A stretch of DNA of 64,000 nucleotides from Chitinophaga sp. (GTDB lineage Bacteria; Bacteroidota; Bacteroidia; Chitinophagales; Chitinophagaceae), in assembly GCF_017745275.1 (NCBI RefSeq), contig NZ_JAGHZS010000007.1, positions 186,001-250,000 of the forward strand, read 5' to 3'. The stretch's first letter is position 1; each line of letters starts with the position of its first letter. The translations under genes and the position numbers were made by a program. The notes below the pieces were generated by a model, which was given only the letters and a program-made list of their open reading frames with translations, was not told the origin of the DNA and did no database searches. This document shows, in pieces, positions 8,901-19,100 of the stretch.

Positions 8901-11900
8901 ATGAAGTCATTCTACTCTATGACACTGGCGGGCGCTTTCCTCTTATTACCCTTTTTGCTGCTCGCTCAGAATCGTACTATCACAGGCAAAGTTGTTACCG
9001 CTGGCACTACCGAAGGTATTCCCGGAGTAACCGTCCAGGTAAAAGGCCACGCCGCCGGCACAGTTACCGGTGGAGATGGTACTTACCGTCTCCAGGTAGC
9101 GGACGCCAATGCCATTCTCATCTTTACTTCTGTAGGCTTTATTTCACAAACGATGCCGCTGAACGGTCGCACCCAACTGGATATCCAGCTCCAGGTCGAT
9201 AACCACAACCTGGAACAGGTGGTGGTGACCGCCATGGGTATAAAAAAAGAAAAACGCGCACTTGGATATGCGGTACAGGATGTAAGTGGAGCAGATTTGA
9301 TGCAATCTAAGCAATCGAATGTAGTGAATGCCCTCCAGGGAAAAGCAGCCGGTGTACAGATTTCCAGCGGCGGCGGCGCCCCGGGGCAAGGCTCCCGTAT
9401 CCTCATCAGGGGTATCAACTCACTGGACCCCAGCCGCAACAGCCAGCCTTTATTTATTATAGATGGCATTACCCTCGATAATGAAACGGATGTTACCGGT
9501 ACGCTCAACAGTAGCACAGAAACCAGGGGGATGAGCAATGGTGCTGCCGATCTCAATCCCGACGATATTGAAAGCATCTCCATCCTGAAAGGAGGTGCCG
9601 CCACCGCCTTATATGGTTTACGTGCGGGGAATGGTGCTGTTATCATCACCACTAAATCCGGTAAGGCCGGCCGCATGAGAGTCAGCTTCAGCACCACTGC
9701 CGGCTTTGAAAGAGTAGGCAAAACCCCGGATGTACAAAACACCTACAGCCAGGGTAACAACAGTATCTATGATAATCAGAGCTTCTGGCCATCCTGGGGA
9801 CCCACCGTAGCAGACGCCCGTAAGCTGGATCCTACCCACCCGGATATGCTCTATAATAAATATAAGCAGGCTTATAATACCGGTAGCCAGTATCGCAATA
9901 CGCTGGGTATCACCGGTGGAACAGAAAAAGTCGTATATGCGGCCTCGTTATCCCAGTTTAATCAGAACGGGATCGTACCATTTAGTAACTATAAAAACTA
10001 CTCCGCCAAAGTAAGCGGTAATGCGGAGTTGAGTAGCAAATTTAAAATGGGAGTATCCGTTAACTACATTAACTCCGGGGGGAACCGTGCCAACTTTGAC
10101 CGCTATGGTGAACAAATGATTTATTGGTCGCCACGCTGGAATATGCGTAACTATATTAAACCCGATGGTACCCAGCAAACTTATGGAACTACCGATAACC
10201 CTATTTATACACTTTATAGCAATCGATTCGAAGACAATGTAAACCGGGTTATCGGGAGCGTTAACTTCACCTATTCTCCCTTTAAATGGTTGGATGTGCT
10301 ATATAAAGCCGGGGTGGATCACTACACCAGTGGGATAACCCATGCGGCTCCCGGGCCCAAAGGTGTAGTTGGAGAAGTACCCAGCACAGATAATGCCTTT
10401 GGTTTTGTGGATGAATACTCGCTGAACAAACGGGCCCTGTCTTCTACACTCATCTTCAATTTTAAAAACAATATCACATCCAAACTGACTTCCGATCTCA
10501 AAATCGGCCAGGATGTTTATTCAAGAAAACTCAAAAGGGTGTCTACAGAAGCGGATACGCTCGATATTCCTGACCTGCTGATCCTGCAGAACGCCAAAAA
10601 GGTTGTGACGAATCAATATCTGCAAAATTATTACCTGATGGGCTTCTTCGGCGACTGGACCCTTTCCTGGGATCGCTGGCTGTACCTGGGCATAACAGGT
10701 AGAGAAGATATCAGCTCCTCCCTGCCAAAAGCTAACCGGGCTTTCTTTTATCCGTCTGTTAGCTTGTCTTATCTCTTCACAGAGCACCTGAAAGTGCCGG
10801 AACGCATTTTGTCATATGGTAAAGTCCGCGTTTCCTGGGCCAGGATTGGTAAAGACACCGACCCTTATAATACCGGTTCAGGATATGTACCGCTGGTTGA
10901 TGGGCCCATTGGTGGTTCCGCTATCGGCTGGACACGAGACGACCGGCTGGGAGATCTTAACCTGAAACCAGAGTTTACCAATACCTTCGAAACAGGAGCG
11001 GAATTACGTTTCCTGGATAATCGTTTAGGCGTAGATGTGACCTGGTATACCTCTAAAAGCACCGATCTGCTGATTCCTTTGAAGTTATCTAATGCCACCG
11101 GTTATGAGGACTATTACACCAACATCGGTTCCATCCGCAATAGCGGTATAGAGGTAGCATTGAATGCAACGCCGGTGAAAACCAAAACATTCAGCTGGGA
11201 TGTGCGGATTAACTTTTCTACTAACCGTAACAAGGTGTTGAGCCTGGGTAAAGGACTGGATGAAGTGCCTGTGGCTGAACAATTCGGCTACGCCGGTTCT
11301 ACTGCCACCATGAAATACATCGTCGGTTATCCGGTAGGTGCCATCTTTGGTAAAAGCTATCAACGGTATTATGGCAGCGACAAGGAAGACCCGTTGATGA
11401 TTGACTACAGTAAACCCATGATTATCGGGCAAACAGGAAGCACCGCAGGGTTCCCGCTGATTAATTCTTCACAAAAATACCTGGGCAATTCACAACCTAA
11501 ATGGATTGGCAGTATCTCTAACACCTTTAACTACGGTCCGTTTACCTTATCGTTGCTTATAGATACCCGCCAGGGAGTACAGAAATACAACCAGCTGGCC
11601 AACTTCATGGCAGCATTCGGGGAGTCGGCGATTACGGGCAACAGGGCCGACCAGGTAATATTTCCGGGCGTACTGGCTGATGGTACACCTAACACACAGA
11701 AAGTATATTTACAACAGGCCAAGGGACCGGACGGCCGTAACTATGGCGCAGGTTTTTACCGGAACGTTTATCGCGGGGTAACAGAAAACTTCGTCGAAAA
11801 TGCCGCCTGGATAAGATTACGGAATATCAGCTTTACTTACCAGTTGCCTACTTCTCTGCTCAATGCTACTCACCTGATTTCGGGCGCCAGTATTACCCTC

Positions 11901-12050
11901 ACCGGTAACAATGTATGGCTGCATACCAGGTACAGTGGCTTTGATCCTGAGTCCAGTTCCAATGCCTCCGGCAGCAATGTGGATGCCTTCGCAGGATTCA
12001 CGTATCCGACTACACGAAGTTTCCTGGCCACCCTTCAAGTTACCTTCTAA
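8901..12050 (+). CDS. SusC/RagA-family TonB-linked outer membrane transporter
   Basis: A 1049-aa outer-membrane transporter barrel. It has a signal peptide (cleavage near LLLAQN), a carboxypeptidase-D-like beta-sandwich (about 24-110: ITGKVVTAGTTEGIPGVTVQVKG), and the SusC linker VVTAMGIKKEKRALGYAVQ. A TonB plug follows (SKQSNVVNALQGKAAGVQIS, RGINSLD, LYGLRAGNGAVIITTKSG), then a 22-strand-type barrel ending in TLQVTF with an aromatic C-terminal residue. The SusD partner starts 11 bp downstream, so they form one operon and one two-protein importer: the lipoprotein lid captures the ligand and the barrel imports it using TonB energy. No glycoside hydrolase or peptidase is linked, so the substrate is open. 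Confidence 0.95.
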   Translation: MKSFYSMTLAGAFLLLPFLLLAQNRTITGKVVTAGTTEGIPGVTVQVKGHAAGTVTGGDGTYRLQVADANAILIFTSVGFISQTMPLNGRTQLDIQLQVDNHNLEQVVVTAMGIKKEKRALGYAVQDVSGADLMQSKQSNVVNALQGKAAGVQISSGGGAPGQGSRILIRGINSLDPSRNSQPLFIIDGITLDNETDVTGTLNSSTETRGMSNGAADLNPDDIESISILKGGAATALYGLRAGNGAVIITTKSGKAGRMRVSFSTTAGFERVGKTPDVQNTYSQGNNSIYDNQSFWPSWGPTVADARKLDPTHPDMLYNKYKQAYNTGSQYRNTLGITGGTEKVVYAASLSQFNQNGIVPFSNYKNYSAKVSGNAELSSKFKMGVSVNYINSGGNRANFDRYGEQMIYWSPRWNMRNYIKPDGTQQTYGTTDNPIYTLYSNRFEDNVNRVIGSVNFTYSPFKWLDVLYKAGVDHYTSGITHAAPGPKGVVGEVPSTDNAFGFVDEYSLNKRALSSTLIFNFKNNITSKLTSDLKIGQDVYSRKLKRVSTEADTLDIPDLLILQNAKKVVTNQYLQNYYLMGFFGDWTLSWDRWLYLGITGREDISSSLPKANRAFFYPSVSLSYLFTEHLKVPERILSYGKVRVSWARIGKDTDPYNTGSGYVPLVDGPIGGSAIGWTRDDRLGDLNLKPEFTNTFETGAELRFLDNRLGVDVTWYTSKSTDLLIPLKLSNATGYEDYYTNIGSIRNSGIEVALNATPVKTKTFSWDVRINFSTNRNKVLSLGKGLDEVPVAEQFGYAGSTATMKYIVGYPVGAIFGKSYQRYYGSDKEDPLMIDYSKPMIIGQTGSTAGFPLINSSQKYLGNSQPKWIGSISNTFNYGPFTLSLLIDTRQGVQKYNQLANFMAAFGESAITGNRADQVIFPGVLADGTPNTQKVYLQQAKGPDGRNYGAGFYRNVYRGVTENFVENAAWIRLRNISFTYQLPTSLLNATHLISGASITLTGNNVWLHTRYSGFDPESSSNASGSNVDAFAGFTYPTTRSFLATLQVTF

Positions 12051-12061
12051 AACTGCTGATC

Positions 12062-13468
12062 ATGAAAAAATTACGCTCCATATTATTATATACTACACTA
12101 TCCGGGATGCTGTTTACGGCTTGCAGCAAATCACTCGACATCAATAATAACCCCAATCAGGCCACCACGCCGCCGCTGAACGGGTTGATGGTATCTGCAA
12201 CCTATCATACCGCTATTAATGTGTACAAGGTCAGTAATATCACCTCTTACCTGGTGCAATACCTCGCATCACCCAATGCTGATGGGGCAACAGATACCTA
12301 TCAATCCACCGACTACAGCGCCACCTGGAAATTGTTGTACCACAACATGACTGATATTCATGACCTGATAGCGCAGGCTGGAAAAGTAGGGGCTGCCCGC
12401 CACGCAGGCGCCGGCAAAGTGATGATGGCCATTAACCTGGAAATGCTGAACGACCTGTGGGGAAGCGTGCCTTATTCCAGTGCGTTTAACGCCAACATCA
12501 TTCAACCGCCTTATACAGCCGACGATAGTGTATATACTTATTGTCTTACACTATTAACAGAAGGCATTGCACAACTGGAAGCTGCCGATACCAAATATGA
12601 ACTGGATGGCGCCAAAGACCTGCTCTTCGGTGGTAATACCGGCGCCTGGATTAAAACGGCGTATGCGATCAGGGCCCGTTTGCTTAACCATCTCACTAAA
12701 AAAACTACCTACGATGCCACCGCTATCCTGGCTGCACTTGACCATGCATATACCACTAATGCAGATGATGCACAGATGCTGTTATTTCAATCACTCAGTC
12801 CCTGGAACGAGGCGGCCGTGAATAATATCAACAACTCCCTGGATGGTTGGCTCAGCGCACATTTTGTAGATGCTATGAATGGCAAAACTTACGGCGTATT
12901 TGATCCGCGGTTGCCACTGATCACTGATACTACCAAGTTTGGTGATTATCGGGGTACTATTAATGGTGCCGGACGTATAGGATCTGGTACTGATAAAGAG
13001 GAGTGTTACCTGTCAGTGAAAGGATTTTATTCCCGTCCCGGTGCGCCACTGCTGGTAGCTACTTATGCAGAATGCCGCTTTATTGCTGCGGAAGCAGCTT
13101 TCCGGCAGGGCGACAAAAAGAAAGCTTATACGGCTTATATCGACGGCATCACGGCTAACATGGATAAAATAGGAGTGGACACTGCCAAACGGAATGCTTA
13201 CTTACGCAATCCTGTAGTGGGTGTAGGAGAGGGGGCCATTACCCTGGATCTTATTTTGAAAGAAAAATATACCGCGCAGTTCCTGCACCCGGATACCTGG
13301 AACGATGCCCGCCGCTATGATTATAAATATAAAAACTTCCATCTGCCTGAAAATGCCAAGCTGACTACATTCATCAGGCGCCTGGCTTACCCGGATACCG
13401 AGAAAAGCCGTAATGGCGCAAATATGCCGGCAGTGCAACTGACTGATCATATCTGGTGGGATCAGTAA
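12062..13468 (+). CDS. SusD/RagB-family outer-membrane lipoprotein
   Basis: A 468-aa surface lipoprotein and partner of the SusC barrel just upstream. The signal sequence ends in the lipobox LFTAC (Cys about residue 21), followed by SKSLDINNNPNQAT, typical of the SusD-like_2 subfamily (DxNxNPN near the mature N-terminus). Helical TPR-like stretches follow (EMLNDLWGSVPYSSAFN, YIDGITANMDKIGV). The end, RRLAYPDTEKSRNG then DHIWWDQ, is usual for the subfamily. The ligand is unknown. The stop is directly followed by a 130-bp heptad palindrome that should act as terminator. Confidence 0.93.
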   Translation: MKKLRSILLYTTLSGMLFTACSKSLDINNNPNQATTPPLNGLMVSATYHTAINVYKVSNITSYLVQYLASPNADGATDTYQSTDYSATWKLLYHNMTDIHDLIAQAGKVGAARHAGAGKVMMAINLEMLNDLWGSVPYSSAFNANIIQPPYTADDSVYTYCLTLLTEGIAQLEAADTKYELDGAKDLLFGGNTGAWIKTAYAIRARLLNHLTKKTTYDATAILAALDHAYTTNADDAQMLLFQSLSPWNEAAVNNINNSLDGWLSAHFVDAMNGKTYGVFDPRLPLITDTTKFGDYRGTINGAGRIGSGTDKEECYLSVKGFYSRPGAPLLVATYAECRFIAAEAAFRQGDKKKAYTAYIDGITANMDKIGVDTAKRNAYLRNPVVGVGEGAITLDLILKEKYTAQFLHPDTWNDARRYDYKYKNFHLPENAKLTTFIRRLAYPDTEKSRNGANMPAVQLTDHIWWDQ

Positions 13469-13598
13469 GAGCAGAAAGCAGAAAGCAGAAAGCAAAAAGC
13501 TATTGTAGCGAATGATAAGAGCGGATAAGTAATTTATTTACCTGCTCTTATCATTCGCTACAATAGCTTTTTGCTTTCTGCTTTCTGCTTTCCGCTCT
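13469..13598. repeat. Long heptad palindrome (element A), bidirectional terminator
   Basis: Two 54-bp arms (13469-13522 and 13544-13597) with a single mismatch surround a 21-nt loop. The outer arm is built of GCAGAAA heptads; the inner core is AGCTATTGTAGCGAATGAT. It begins one base after the SusD stop and overlaps the stop of the convergent gene. The core recurs in the element at 53138. It is probably a dispersed repeat that also ends transcription from both sides. Confidence 0.9.
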
Positions 13599-14829
13599 AA
13601 TGAAAGAAGAAATACCCCAGCAAAATCGCGCAGAGCATACCAAAGAAATCTGCTATCAGGCCTGCGGCCAGCGCATATCGCGTTTGTTTGATATTAACAG
13701 AACCAAAATATACCGCCAGTACATAGAAGGTTGTTTCTGTGGTACCTTGTATAATGCTGGCCAGTTTGCCCACAAAGGAATCTACCCCATGTGTTTTCAG
13801 GATATCTACCATCAGCGCCCGGGCGCCACCACCACTCAACGGTTTCATAAAGGCTACCGGTAACGCAGGTACGAAATCTGTATTGAGCCCCATTTTGCCA
13901 ATAAGATAACCAATGCTGTTGGTCACATAATCGAGGCAACCTGTGGTACGGAATACGCTGATGGCCACCAGCATTCCCACCAGGTAAGGAATAATTCGCA
14001 CAGATACCTGGAACCCTTCTTTGGCGCCTTCAATAAAAGCGTCATATACATTTATCTTTTTTACCATGCCTGCAATGAGGAAGGTTACAATAATCACGAA
14101 GATCACGGCACCGCCCAGGGAGGCCGTTTTAGGGCCTATTTCTGCGGCAGGTAAGCTATTTACCCAAAACCAAAGCAGGGCCATAATACCCGCAAAAACG
14201 CCCAGCGCTATTAATACCGGTAGCTTAAACAGGTTAATTTTTTGGAAGATGGATACCGTTACCATACCCATAATAAACGCCATAAATGTGGATATGACCG
14301 TAGGAATGAAGATATCCGCAGGATTGGCTGCGCCCGCTGCCAGCCGGATAGCAATAACCGATGTAGGAATCAACACCATACCGGCAGTATTCAGCACCAG
14401 GAACATGATCTGCGGATTGCTGGCTTCCTCGGGTTTAGGGTTGATTTCCTGTAATTCTTTCATGGCTTTGAGCCCCATAGGAGTGGCGGCATTATCGAGC
14501 CCCAGCAGGGTAGCCGAAAAGTTCATCATCATAGAACCCATGGCCGGATGGCCTTTAGGTACTTCCGGGAATAGCTTGGAGAAAAAGGGGTTCACCAGCC
14601 GGGAAAAGCGGTTAATCATGCCGGCTACCTCGCCAATACGCATGATTCCCAGCCATAGCGTCATAATCCCTGCCAGGCCCAGTGAAATCTCTGCGCCGGT
14701 TTTAGCGCTGGCAAACATGCCATTCATAATGTCGCCGAATACCGATGCGTCCTGTAAAACTACCGACTTGAAAACTGCTACAACAAATGCAATAAGGAAA
14801 AATCCCAGCCATACGTAGTTTAATGCCAT
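13597..14829 (-). CDS. Nucleoside-recognition (Gate) domain membrane protein, SpmA-SpmB fusion
   Basis: A 410-aa polytopic inner-membrane protein. The N-terminal half resembles spore maturation protein SpmA (Gate domain: LGLAGIMTLWLGIMRIGE, then SATLLGLDNAATPMGLKAM). The C-terminal half resembles SpmB (EGAKEGFQVSVRIIPYLVGMLVA, then KPLSGGGARALMVDI and QGTTETTFYVLAVYFGSV). In endospore formers these are two genes; the single-chain form is common in Bacteroidota. The Gate fold is related to nucleoside transporters, but no substrate is established. It is divergent from ychF, with short AT-rich space between, and ends inside the palindrome at 13469-13598. Confidence 0.88.
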   Translation of the reverse strand: MALNYVWLGFFLIAFVVAVFKSVVLQDASVFGDIMNGMFASAKTGAEISLGLAGIMTLWLGIMRIGEVAGMINRFSRLVNPFFSKLFPEVPKGHPAMGSMMMNFSATLLGLDNAATPMGLKAMKELQEINPKPEEASNPQIMFLVLNTAGMVLIPTSVIAIRLAAGAANPADIFIPTVISTFMAFIMGMVTVSIFQKINLFKLPVLIALGVFAGIMALLWFWVNSLPAAEIGPKTASLGGAVIFVIIVTFLIAGMVKKINVYDAFIEGAKEGFQVSVRIIPYLVGMLVAISVFRTTGCLDYVTNSIGYLIGKMGLNTDFVPALPVAFMKPLSGGGARALMVDILKTHGVDSFVGKLASIIQGTTETTFYVLAVYFGSVNIKQTRYALAAGLIADFFGMLCAILLGYFFFH

Positions 14830-14873
14830 TAGATTATTGGTTTATTCAATCAACAAATAAACTAAAATAAACC

Positions 14874-14881
14874 TATCTTTG
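14874..14881 (+). promoter_or_regulatory. Promoter -7 box of ychF
   Basis: TATCTTTG matches the Bacteroidota sigma-A box TAnnTTTG exactly and lies 15 bases before the ychF ATG. Confidence 0.75.
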
Positions 14882-14896
14882 CGCAAATTTTAAAAA

Positions 14897-16000
14897 ATGG
14901 CTTTGCAAGTTGGAATTGTAGGATTGCCGAATGTTGGAAAATCGACTTTATTTAATGCGGTGAGCAACAGCGCTAAGGCGCAGGCCAGTAACTACCGCTT
15001 CTGTACGATAGAACCGAACGTAGGACAGGTAGATGTGCCCGACGAACGTATGTATAAACTGGAAGAGCTGGTAAAACCAGACCGCGTGGTTCCTACTACC
15101 ATCGAGTTTGTGGATATCGCCGGTCTCGTTAAAGGCGCCAGTAAAGGAGAAGGCCTGGGAAATAAATTCCTGGCAAACATCCGTGAGGTAGATGCTATTG
15201 TACACGTGATCCGCTGCTTCGAAGATGAAAACATTCTTCGTGAAGAAGGCGCCATCAACCCTGTTGGCGACAAGGAAATTATTGACACCGAATTACAGCT
15301 GAAAGACCTCGACAGCGTGGAACGTAAAGTAGCCCGCACCGAGAAAATGGCGAAAACCGGTGGCGATCCTAAAGCAAAAGTAGAATTTGAAGTATTGAAA
15401 AGATGCCAGGAACACCTGGAAAAAGGACGCAATATCCGTGAACTGGGCCTCAGCAAAGAGGAACGTGTAGCCATTGCAGACCTGTTCCTCCTCACTGAAA
15501 AACCCGTGTTGTACGTGGCCAACGTGGATGAGGCGTCTTTACATACCGGTAATAAATACTCTGAAGCCCTGCAGGAAGCAGTGAAAGCAGAAAATGCTAC
15601 CGTGATCGTGATGAACAACACCATCGAAGCACAGATCTCCGAAATGGAAGATCCGGCCGACAAGGAACTGTTCCTCGGCGAATATGGTTTGAAAGAACCA
15701 GGTCTGAACCGCCTGATCCGCTCTGCCTACAACCTGCTGGAACTTATCACTTACTTCACTGCCGGCGTACAGGAAGTGCGTGCCTGGACCATCCACAAAG
15801 GCTGGAAAGCACCACAGGCCGCCAGCGTAATCCACACCGATTTCGAGAAAGGATTTATCAAGGCAGAAGTAATTGCTTATGAAGACTACGTGAAATACGG
15901 CTCGGAAGCTGCAGCCCGCGATAATGGCCGTCTGCGTATTGAAGGAAAAGAATACGTGGTGGCAGATGGAGATGTAATGCACTTCCGCTTCAACGTGTAA
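14897..16000 (+). CDS. ychF: Redox-regulated ATPase YchF (OLA1 family)
   Basis: A 367-aa cytosolic P-loop NTPase of the Obg-related YchF/OLA1 family, which prefers ATP over GTP and binds ribosomes. G1 is GLPNVGKS (9-16), G3 is DIAGL, and the position of the guanine-specific NKxD motif is NVDE, as expected for YchF. The middle holds the family's coiled-coil insertion. The C-terminal TGS domain covers about 280-365 (TYFTAGVQEVRAWTIHKG, ending GDVMHFRFNV). Length fits the E. coli homologue (363 aa). It is monocistronic with its own TATCTTTG promoter and a terminator. Confidence 0.97.
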   Translation: MALQVGIVGLPNVGKSTLFNAVSNSAKAQASNYRFCTIEPNVGQVDVPDERMYKLEELVKPDRVVPTTIEFVDIAGLVKGASKGEGLGNKFLANIREVDAIVHVIRCFEDENILREEGAINPVGDKEIIDTELQLKDLDSVERKVARTEKMAKTGGDPKAKVEFEVLKRCQEHLEKGRNIRELGLSKEERVAIADLFLLTEKPVLYVANVDEASLHTGNKYSEALQEAVKAENATVIVMNNTIEAQISEMEDPADKELFLGEYGLKEPGLNRLIRSAYNLLELITYFTAGVQEVRAWTIHKGWKAPQAASVIHTDFEKGFIKAEVIAYEDYVKYGSEAAARDNGRLRIEGKEYVVADGDVMHFRFNV

Positions 16001-16025
16001 GATATTCTTTTGAAGGTTACAACAG

Positions 16026-16060
16026 GAACGGGCCGGAGTATATCCGGCCCGTTCTCATTT
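16026..16060 (+). terminator. Rho-independent terminator after ychF
   Basis: A perfect 12-bp GC-rich stem GAACGGGCCGGA (16026-16037) with 16043-16054, a 5-nt loop, then TCATTTT. Confidence 0.9.
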
Positions 16061-16169
16061 TACCCCACTAACGGTTACGTATATATACTTATTTATCCAC
16101 GTTTTTAAATTCATGACTTCGTTTTTGTAAATCTTTTATTAGCTTAGCCCACTATTATTATTGTAGCAC

Positions 16170-19100
16170 ATGCGAATTGTCAAAAACGTAAAACTCTTTT
16201 TCCGGGAAGGAAACTCGGATAAGACGTATGAAATTGACCTTTGTGAAGTTGGCCCGGACCAGTATCTTGTTAACTTCCGATATGGAAAAAGATTTGGGAA
16301 CCTGAAGGATGGAACCAAAACCGTTAACCCGGTAGCTCTTCCCGCCGCCACTACCATATTCGACGCCCTTGAAAAGGAAAAGCGAAGCAAAGGATATCTT
16401 GGAGAACAGGAAGCCACACAGGACTTATCATTTGTTCCGGTAGATACCACCACCGTGGAGAATGTTAAGCACCGCGCTATTCTACGACGTTTACAGGACG
16501 CCATAGAAGGAAAGTCTTCCTATAAAACTACCTGGAGTACACCCCGGGTTATTTGGCGGGCAGGAGAAGAGAAGCTCAAAGAAGCCGTACCTTACCTGAT
16601 TAAACTGGTAGAAAAAGGAGATGCGTTGCAACGCTACAATGCCTTATGGGCATTGGCCAGATGCGCCGACCCTGCTGCTATTCCGGCACTTCGTTCCTAC
16701 GCAGACAACAGCTCCTGGAAACTAAACGTCCGTATGCTGGCTGCCAACGGATTGTTGCTGGCATTGCCACCGGAAGAACGCGCCGCACATATACAGTCCT
16801 ATCTGCAACGGCTACCCGAAATTTTTCAGACTACCATCGCTGCCAACGATACAGGAGCACTGTTCCAACTTCTGCAGGAAAGAATAGTGAACCAACAGCA
16901 ACCCAGTTATGATATATTGGAAGAGCTGTTCCTGGTAGCGTATGAAAATGCCACGGTGAAACAGGCCATGATAGCCCTGTTACACCAGTTGCCATTCCGG
17001 CCTTCTTACTTTCAGCATATCCGCCATATTTTCAAACAGGCAGAATTGCGCGACGACCAGGGCATTGTTGCCATCCTGGCCGCCCGCTTTGAACGGGAAG
17101 CTGCTATGTTTGTGAATCCTGGCAGTTACTACAATTATGACGATGAAAAGGTAGCTGGAAAAGTTTACGTGCCGGAATTGCAGGAAATGATTCAGCCTGA
17201 TAAAGAACTGCGTCGCCCTACCAGTAAAGTAGCTTATTCCGCTCAAACACGTGCTTACCTGCATCGTCGCGTAATGCGTCACCTGCGCCAGTTTGGGGCC
17301 GCCAGCGATATTCAGTATGTACGTCTGGCCACCGCATTGCTGTTGCAATACGAAGAAGAAAGAGATGCAACCAAAGAATACCAGTTGCGCGATTATTCCT
17401 GGGTAAATGGTCGTTACGTAACTACCTACCGGCAGTTTCCCGCTAACTCCCGCGCCGTATTTTTGAATTATATACTACGTGGCAACGCCGCTGATCTCAT
17501 ATTACTGCCCCGCGGCAATGAGTGGATGTTCAAAAAAGAAGACACTTCAGCCGACAGTAAGAATAAACCAGTATTGGGCGCTAATCCGGATGCTACCAAA
17601 AACCAGGATAAGAACGGCCTGCTGAAGAAATTATTCGGCTGGCTGGGTGGAACAGAAAAGAACCTGACGACCGCGGCAGTGCCGCCGGAATACCAACCGG
17701 AGAAGGCGCCGGAAGTGATAAGTGATGTACCCCACCTGGAGCTATGGAAACAATTGCCACAGGCATTTATCCAGTTGCTGATTTCTGCACGGATGGAAGT
17801 GGTGCACATTTTCGCCATGGAGCAGTTGAAGCAACATCCGGACTATACTTCCCTGAAAGCAAAGATGGATGAAAAAGTGATCGCCGGTTTACTGGCAAAT
17901 CCTTTCAGCATCCCTTCTATGTTTGGACTGGAGCTGGCGAAGGAAAGATATAATCCTGCCAACCCGGAACTGGGCCTGTTCTATGTGCTGATTAAAAGTC
18001 CGCTGGAGCTGGCGCGTATACAGGGCCTGCAATGGATCAGCGAGCATGAAGCCTTTTGCTTCGGCGATGCAGAATTCCTCATGCACCTTATCTTCTCGCC
18101 GTACCAGGAGGTACGCAATTTTGTACGCAAACAATTGAAACCTACGTATCTGCCGCTGGATAAAGCCCGGGTACTCAGCTCCAAAGCCATCAGTGGCTTA
18201 CTTGCCCTAAAAACCGCTACGGAGGCAGGTAACGTAAACCTGAACGACGGTTGTAACATCATTGAAACCTTCTGCAGGGAGGCCCTAACGGAAACGGCTA
18301 TACCAGTAATAGAAGAACTGTTGCAAAGCCCAGTGGCCGCCTGCCATGCTTTTGCTGCACGTTTATTGTTACTCAGACAAGGTCATTTCAATTACGCCGA
18401 AATATCAAATGGCCTGGTGAATAACCTGCTGGCCAACAGCTTCCAGCCGGTAAGAGAAGCCGGTGTGAAAGTGCTGACAGCCATGGGTATAACCGAATTG
18501 CTGGCCCGGCCGGAATTGATACTCCAAATTATATTGAATACGTACACGGACGTACGAAATGGCATTCGCCCGCTGATCAATCAACTCGTACAACAGGATC
18601 ACCGCCTGGCAGTTTACCTCGTCAATGAATTGGTGCCACGCCTGATGCGCAGGGAAACAGCGGAGGGAATGCATGCCGATGTTGCCGCCATTCTCAGTAA
18701 TGAGCTGGTGAACTTTTTACAGGATGTAGATACCGACACCGCGCTACGTTTGCTATATTCCAATTATCGTGCTGCCCAGGAATTCGGGTTGGTTGTACTC
18801 AACAAGTACATTCCTGCATCCGCATTGTCGCTGAAACAGGTGATTGCCGCTGGTAGCCACGAGCTCCTCGCCGCCAGGGAATGGTGCTGGCAGTTCTACT
18901 ATACCAACGTAGAGCGTATCCGCTATGAACGCGATGCCGCCATTGGTTTACTGGATGCGAAATGGGAAGATAGCCGCCGCAATGCCATGGAATTTTTCCG
19001 GACACAGTTTGGCGAAAACGACTGGAGCCCCGAAACTTTGGTAGCAGTAGCAGATAGCGTCAGACCAGATATCCAGGCGTTTGGCCGCGAGCTGCTGATG

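Noticed and set aside
9083..9742. 219-aa minus-strand ORF inside susC
   Set aside because: Shadow of the CarboxypepD/plug region of SusC; Ser/Pro/Leu-rich, no start context.
14021..14818. 265-aa plus-strand ORF opposite the SpmA-SpmB gene
   Set aside because: Antisense shadow with Ile/Thr/Ser-rich composition typical of the complement of a membrane-protein gene; the minus-strand gene has clear family motifs.
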